Source of the DNA: Phaseolus vulgaris
Lineage: Eukaryota > Streptophyta > Magnoliopsida > Fabales > Fabaceae
Reading direction: 5' to 3'
DNA length: 64,000 bases
NCBI RefSeq assembly: GCF_000499845.2
Contig: NC_023753.2
Span: 18,128,087-18,192,086, forward strand
In this document: positions 58,637-64,000 of the stretch, in pieces
Numbering within the stretch: position 1 is the stretch's first letter
Layout: each line of letters begins with the position of its first letter
The notes under the pieces: generated by a model
Told to the model about the DNA's origin: nothing
Seen by the model: the letters and a program-made list of their open reading frames with translations, nothing else
Database searches by the model: none
Position numbers and translations under genes: made by a program

Positions 58637-61600
58637 AGACATAGATGACGATCAGACCCCACTCAGACCTCGATCTGGACGAGGCAGCAGAGAACCTACT
58701 AGATTGAAGCATCTCGCATTGAGACGTGCTGCTGGTGAGAAGACACGTGTTGACATTGATGTCAACACTGGAGTGGCTTTTGGTCCTAAAGCAGATGAGT
58801 TTATGAGCTATCTTGGAGTTGTTTCTCGTGAGAGGCTCTCCATTTTAATTAATTCATGGGATGAGGTGTTAGAGGTCGACCGAAACATGATCTAGGAGGA
58901 TGTTCTGGTAAGCTTTACATTTTGATATAATGCTTTTTAATATTCATTGATTAATTTTAATTTGGTGATCTTATTTTCCAGGAAAACTTTGAAATTCCTG
59001 ATGTGGAACCGCTTCAATAAAAAATTATATCCAATATCAGACTTAAATTTCGTACCTTTAAGTCAAGACTGACTTCGAGATACGTTTTTGGCGATCTTAA
59101 AGACGAAAATCCATGTTTAAAGTACAAACATATTGATGAAGAGACATGGCGTCTTTTTAAAGAAAGCCATCAAAATGAGGCTTGGATGGTAAGTGAAGTC
59201 ACTTAACTTTTTTTATTTATATAACATTAATAGGTTTATCTTATTTACTTCACTTTGTTTATTTCAATTATGACAGGATCGTCGGAAGAAAGCTCAAGAG
59301 ATAGCTTTGAAGAATGTTACCCCACACGTAATGTCTCGTTCGGGGTATCTAAAACTTGAGTAAGCACTGATAGTGGAAAAGGAGCAATCTAAACAGGGGA
59401 CGTCGTCTGAGAATGTGGAAACAGGGGTCACTTCTCTTCCATCACCACCTTTTCGCCCTATAAAATGGAAGAGGGCCAGAATTAAAAAGTCGGGTGCACC
59501 AAGTTCTGAGCAATCCGGGGTTATCATCGAAAAAATTGTAAGCTATTCTTGTTATTTTCATTTATTTTAAAGCATTAATTATATTAAAAACTGATATTAT
59601 TTTTGTCTCTTGCAGGATTCCTTGGAATCCGACGGTAAATTTGTTGTTGAAGGTCGTCACGATATCCTGGTTGAAGCAATTGGACGACCTAAGCACTACG
59701 GTCGTGTTCATGCAGCTGGACAAGGGGTTGGAATAAAACTATATTTTGGAGTTTCAGAACGACAGTCATCCTCCTCCTCCAAAGAGAGTGAAACTCAAAT
59801 GAAGACTAAGATACGTGAAGAATTAATGGAGGAGACGAGAAAGGAGAATGATCGAATGCGACAAGAGTTTCTATCGCAACAACTTTGTGCTGAGCCGATT
59901 CAACCCCTTGTTAGTCCCACTCCCAAGAGCACAAAGGGGAGTTGTGCGGCGGCTCCTACAACATCAGGGGATGATATTGGGCAGACGAGGGAATGTGAGC
60001 TACTGGTAGCGGGCGGCAAACTTCCTCGGGTGGTAGCCCTTGGAAAAGTCTATGAAGAGGCCACCACCTTACATAACATTCCTCTCTCCCCTGATGTGGC
60101 GAAGGTAATAGTTGAAAAAGTACGAGTACCTGATGCTTGTGTTCCACTACCTTCAGATGAGGTAACCACTGTGGCCGATGCATTTCAGACATTCGTTGCC
60201 TGGCTCAGAGACGTCATTCGATTTATGCCCCAACCTCATGTAATAATTTCATTTCATTATATTAATTTTTATTTATTTATATATTACATATAATTTAAAC
60301 CAAATGTTCTTTATCTTGTAGAAACCTTTTCGGAAACCAAGTCCGGAGAAGAAGCGTGAGGTTTCAGTTGACGATCCTATAACTTCCTTAGGTCTCATTG
60401 CTAGTCAGATTGGTAATGAACCTTTTGCAGTTCCATGGGATGATACGTTTTTTCAAATAAACATTGAACTGCCACTGATGATGTACAACACAGATTTATT
60501 AGAATTTGTATCCAGGAATCAGGAGCTCAATGTTAATATAATTCAATTTTGTATGATGTAAGTATCTTTACCTATTATTCAATTTACTTTATGTTAAATT
60601 ATTATTGATTATGCTTTAACTAATAACTTGTAGGTTTTTACATGGAGTCTGTCTCACTGAGGGGAAGGAAAATGTGTATGGATTCTTAGATCCTGCATGT
60701 ACTAATCTCGTTGGACCAAGGTCATATGAGACTCAAGCATACATCACTAACACCCTAGAAAAAGAGGGAAAACAAATTTATTTATGCCCTTATATTAATG
60801 AGTAAGTTTAATTATATGTCATCAATTATTACTATTTCATGTTTTAAATATTTACTAACTCTTTTCATGGATGATATAGGCATCATTGGCAATTACTTGT
60901 CTTATCAATGGTTGATAAGATTGTTGTGTGGTTTTGTGCCCTACACAAGAAGATACCCACAAAATTTAAGGATATCATTGATACGTAAGTACACTATAAA
61001 CTTAACTTTGTATGTTACTAATTAACCTTCTACTAACGAGGTTTTTTGTATTAACCAGTTCATGGCATGGATATAACATCCTAAAAGGTCGATCTAGTTC
61101 AAATAATTTGAACTGGATAAGAATAAAGGTTTGTAATTTTTTTCTTTCTCTTATCTTTGTTTATCAATATACTAACTTTTACTTTTTATTGAATTATAGT
61201 GTAATAAACAACCAGGAAGTTATGAGTGTGGCTATTATATTATGCAATGGATGATTACCATTATAAGACTAGGTGTTAAAACTAGTTGGAAAGAGGTAAC
61301 TGTTGGTTCTATTAGTGTTTAAGTTCAAGAGGGGAGGGGTGAATTGAGCTTATAAAATTTTCGCAAGAACACACAATTTTCAGTATACCAGAGACAAAAA
61401 GAACAAATTGATTTTACATGAAACAGATTGATTCTTCAGAGCAGTCTAGCACAATTTGACTTTGTTCAAATTAAAATTGTAATCAGCAGAGAGCTATAAC
61501 AAAATCAGATTAATTTGATTTTATGAGTATGAAGAATACTGCTATGCCAAGAAATCAATCAACTTCATTCAACACAAGGTTTTAATGAGAATGAATCTTT

Positions 61601-63040
61601 CTCAGGTTTTAATGAATAGACAATTTCATTTTCAAATCAATTAAAACAGCATATACAACGGCCTTGTTTGAGATTAGAAAACTTTAACAAATCAGGAAGA
61701 ACAAAATTAACAGATTCAATTTCAAAAGAACAGATTTAGTTCTTGACAGAATTAAGCAAAACCAGAAATGAGTGCAGGGATGAGAAGAAAAGACACACAA
61801 GTTTTTATACTGGTTCACTCATACAGAGCTACGTCCAGTCTCACCTTACCCCAAGGTGGAATCCACTAAAAACAGTACCAATTACTTACAAACACAGCAG
61901 TTCTTGAACACTACAAGAACAACACAAACAATGCTGAAAAAACCCTATTTCAGCACACCTTGCACTCCAAGAAACCCTATCAAGGAGTGACTAACACTTA
62001 CACCTTTACAAACCAGAATAAAGGAAAGATTACACCTGAAAAGAAGATGCAAGAACTCAAAACCAGTAGTTCAATTTGCTGCAGAACTGCACCAGCACCT
62101 TCACCAAGATCGAAGGTTTCCTAGAACAAGCACACTTGAAAATCTCTTTGGAAAACCTTTCAAAAATCTTTCAATCCTTCTTCTCACATGGGAATTGTTT
62201 GATCTCTGTCAAAAACGTAATTCCTCAGCTCTTTTTCATGTGAGAGAGACTTTTCTTCATATAGAAAACAGTTTCTAACCTCTTTTCAAAAACCAGTTGA
62301 AAAGCAGTTATGAAAACAACAGATTCATTTTTGAACTTAACAGATTTATTTTGTGAAAACCGCCAACTCAGCTAACTGAAATAACTGTCTGAGTTGTACC
62401 TTTGGTGCCCTAACTAACTTGTGAAAAACCTTTCAACTGACCAAAGGGCAAACCGATTCTTTCATAGTGAAACAGATTAAATGAAGGCAAATAGGCCAGC
62501 TCAGCTTTAACTGAAATAACGAACTAAGCTTTGCCTGTGGTGCCCTAACAGAATTTTAGAAAAGCCTTTTAACAGAGAAGAAATAAACAGATTCTTTCTC
62601 CTTAAAACAGATTTATTTGTGTACTGATTTAAAACTTTTAAAAACACTTTAAAAAGCTTTTCAAAAACCATTTAACCACATCATGTGCTTGATCTAGACT
62701 TGGTTAGACATCTAGGATAGGTCACATAGCAAAAGGCAACCATACACAATTACAAGCCTAATTACAAATGAATCTAAAAACCTATTACAATCTTCAAAGC
62801 ACTCAAGCAATTTTCTTCATCAAACACACATCAAGCCTTGGTAGGGAAGAAGCTTCCTCCAGCTTCAACAGTAACATGATATGTTAAATCATTTTTATAA
62901 TTCTTGAACATATATGTATCTAAAAACTAATTTATTTCAACTATATTTTGCAATGCAGTTACACGGAAGAAATACCAATGAATTCGGAAGCCATGTCATA
63001 TGTGAGACATTCTTGGTCCACATATTTCATAAATTTTTAT
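58637..63040 (+). pseudogene. CACTA second gene: Ptta/En-Spm domain with Ulp1-type protease
   Basis: Ten exon-like blocks with GT-AG borders and matching phases: 58637-58907, 58982-59188, 59277-59537, 59616-60239, 60322-60557, 60634-60801, 60880-60984, 61059-61128, 61200-61295, 62959-63040. Early blocks (ADEFMSYLGVVSRERLSILI, FKSRLTSRYVFGDLKDENPC, YKHIDEETWRLFKES) match the plant transposase Ptta/En/Spm family. Block four has IGRPKHYGRVHAAGQGVGIK and a coiled coil. The last blocks are a Ulp1/C48 cysteine protease: HHWQLLVLSMVDKIVVWF (catalytic His) and QPGSYECGYYIMQWM (Gln and Cys). In-frame stops at 58893, 59018 and 59361 kill it, and the Asp of the triad was not clear. The first exons probably lie under the solo LTR or are lost. 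The role of the protease in CACTA elements is unknown. Confidence 0.75.
61301..62870 (-). mobile_element. SIRE-like solo LTR with GTAAC target duplication
   Basis: TGTTGGTTCT..CTTCAACA is flanked by GTAAC (61296-61300, 62871-62875). The reverse strand starts TGTTGAAG and ends with the TCAATTCACCCC box, like the LTR at 29862-31591. It sits in the last intron of the Ulp1-type gene, right at the splice donor. There is no internal coding sequence. Confidence 0.9.
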
Positions 63041-63218
63041 AACTCTGGGATAGCTGACCAATACTGTAGGTTTTATATGTAATTTGATACTTGTTTGTAA
63101 TGTACATTATGATTCTATGCATTTATCTCTATATTTATGTATTTGTCTGGCTGGGTACATTTTGATCAATATGCAGGTTAATTTATGTGGTTTAGTGACA
63201 AAACAGATTGCACTAAAA

Positions 63219-63568
63219 AAACACTATTTACAAGTGCGGTTATTTACCAAAGCCGCATTCGTAAATAAAAAACATGATTTACAAATGCGGCTATTACCAA
63301 AGTCGTATTTGTAAATAACATTTACGAATGCGGCAATGGTAATAATCGCATTTGTAAACCCTAAACCCTTAAACCATCACCCCTCATTAAGAAGAATATA
63401 CAAATGCGGCTATTTGAAATAGCCGCACTTATAAATAGTATTTACAAATGCGGCTATAGCCGCATTTGTATCTCTCTGATTTACGAATGCATGTTGATCA
63501 AATGCGGTTCTATAGCCGCATTTGTAAATGTAAAATAACCGCACTTGATTAGCATTTCTGCGCTAGTG
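63219..63568. repeat. Right subterminal repeats of the CACTA element
   Basis: At least eight GCGGCTAT / GCCGCATTTGTAAAT words in both orientations, forming local palindromes, end at the CACTA terminus. Confidence 0.8.
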
Positions 63569-63885
63569 TGGGGTCACAGAGGAGCACATCAAGCTTAAAG
63601 CATTCCCTTTTTCAGTCCATGATGCAGCTAAAGATTGGCTATATATTATTTTCCGGCAGAATCAGTGACTAATTGGGAAGGGTTGAAAAGAGTGTTCCTT
63701 GAAAAATTCTTTCCAGCATCTAGAGTCACATCAATAAGAAAGGAAATATGCGGGATCAGGCAACTAGACAAAGAAAGTCTCTATAAATACTAGGAAAGAT
63801 TCAAAAGGCTATGTACAAGTTGTCCATACCACCAGATTAACGAACAACTTCTAATACAATATTTTTACGAGTGTCTGATGGCTAT

Positions 63886-64000
63886 TGATCCTGCCGGCAA
63901 CTCGAACGTGGAGGAATCGCTCCGTAGCACTCTCTGCCCTGTCTACGCGACTGCGTCTTCTGCAGAATCACCCTCAGAACCTTCTCTTGCTTCTCCAAAC
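63886..64000 (-). mobile_element. Probable edge of another LTR insertion in Athila gag
   Basis: Athila gag similarity stops at YFYECLM. From 63886 the sequence reads TGATCCTGCCGGCAACTCGAACG, GC-rich and unlike its surroundings. Its reverse ends GGCAGGATCA like the LTR of element 1 (3147-3156). The other end lies beyond the window. Confidence 0.4.

Larger units (their letters stand above)
53552..63568 (+). mobile_element. 10-kb CACTA (En/Spm) transposon with TGG target duplication
   Basis: Left end CACTAGTGCAAAATG, right end (reversed) CACTAGCGCAGAAATG. TGG flanks both ends (53549-53551, 63569-63571), and removal restores the Athila gag frame. Subterminal regions carry many GCCGCATTTGTAAATC words. 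Genes inside are a Tnp2 transposase and a Ptta/Ulp1-type gene, both damaged. Two solo LTRs and, within one, a small CACTA derivative inserted later; without these the element is about 6.8 kb. Confidence 0.9.
50934..64000 (+). mobile_element. Athila-type gypsy element, 5' part, with CACTA insertion
   Basis: A 5' LTR (50934-52333), a PBS and a gag in two pieces (to 53551 and from 63572) are visible; the rest is beyond the window. It interrupts the Tnp2 copy between GTACAATGTAC and what should be a GAAGTGAATAA-like stretch. The gag (LKELVAPDVFF, HLLPKFHGLAGEDPHKHLKE) is of the Athila kind. Confidence 0.8.

Noticed and set aside
53560..63560. Dense palindromic GCCGCATT repeats considered as a CRISPR-like or satellite array
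   Set aside because: They sit at both ends of a CACTA element and of its deletion derivative, as subterminal transposase sites do; spacers are not unique sequence and the organism is a plant.

Overview
The window looks like nuclear DNA of a dicot, most probably a Phaseoleae-type legume (bean, cowpea or soybean relatives). This rests on a six-exon nuclear gene for the photosystem II antenna protein LHCB5/CP26 and on plant-only transposon families: Tat- and Athila-type Ty3/gypsy, a SIRE-like Ty1/copia element and CACTA/En-Spm elements. The species assignment is inference. No bacterial, organellar or CRISPR-like feature was seen. Only LHCB5 (45285-47484, minus strand) looks like an intact host gene; nearly everything else is transposon sequence, much of it nested, plus broken gene copies.

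Layout. 1-3156: 3' end of a Tat-type gypsy element (+) with a spliced gene on the opposite strand, a polypurine tract and the 3' LTR. 3160-9400: AT-rich DNA with decayed gypsy pieces, a degenerate AT-rich repeat family and a broken RING-H2 gene. 9800-11515: Tat gag-protease fragment. 11516-15000: AT-rich with small gypsy remnants. 15000-32755: an old gypsy element chopped by later insertions: a copia-type LTR (itself split by a gypsy derivative at 17162-19209), a very young gypsy element (19471-25633, apparently identical 690-bp LTRs, target duplication GAAGG), a minus-strand relative (25908-28825) and the 3' half of a SIRE-like copia element (28826-31591). 32767-36050: a methyl-CpG-binding-like pseudogene and a hAT transposase pseudogene. 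36137-36519: a palindromic CACTA-type MITE. 36632-44753: a complete but decayed Tat-type element on the minus strand, its integrase split by a solo LTR, its pol carrying a 262-bp triplication, and again an opposite-strand ORF next to the 3' LTR. 45285-47484: LHCB5.

49134-64000 is a nest several layers deep: a Tnp2 transposase copy is interrupted by an Athila-type element (50934 to beyond the window); the Athila gag is interrupted by a 10-kb CACTA element (53552-63568, target duplication TGG); that CACTA element carries two solo LTRs (56924-58584, ATTTT; 61301-62870, GTAAC); and the first solo LTR carries an 844-bp deletion derivative of the same CACTA family (57595-58438, GAT). The target duplications let the order of insertion be read directly.

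The transposon genes work only in the sense of their families: gag packages RNA, protease/RT/RNase H/integrase copy and insert LTR elements, and Tnp2 with a Ptta/Ulp1-type protein serve CACTA elements. Almost all copies here carry stops, frameshifts or deletions. The most interesting signals are the opposite-strand genes of the two Tat elements, a recently moved gypsy element that lacks reverse transcriptase, a conserved short-repeat array in its LTRs, and the cleanly dated nest on the right.
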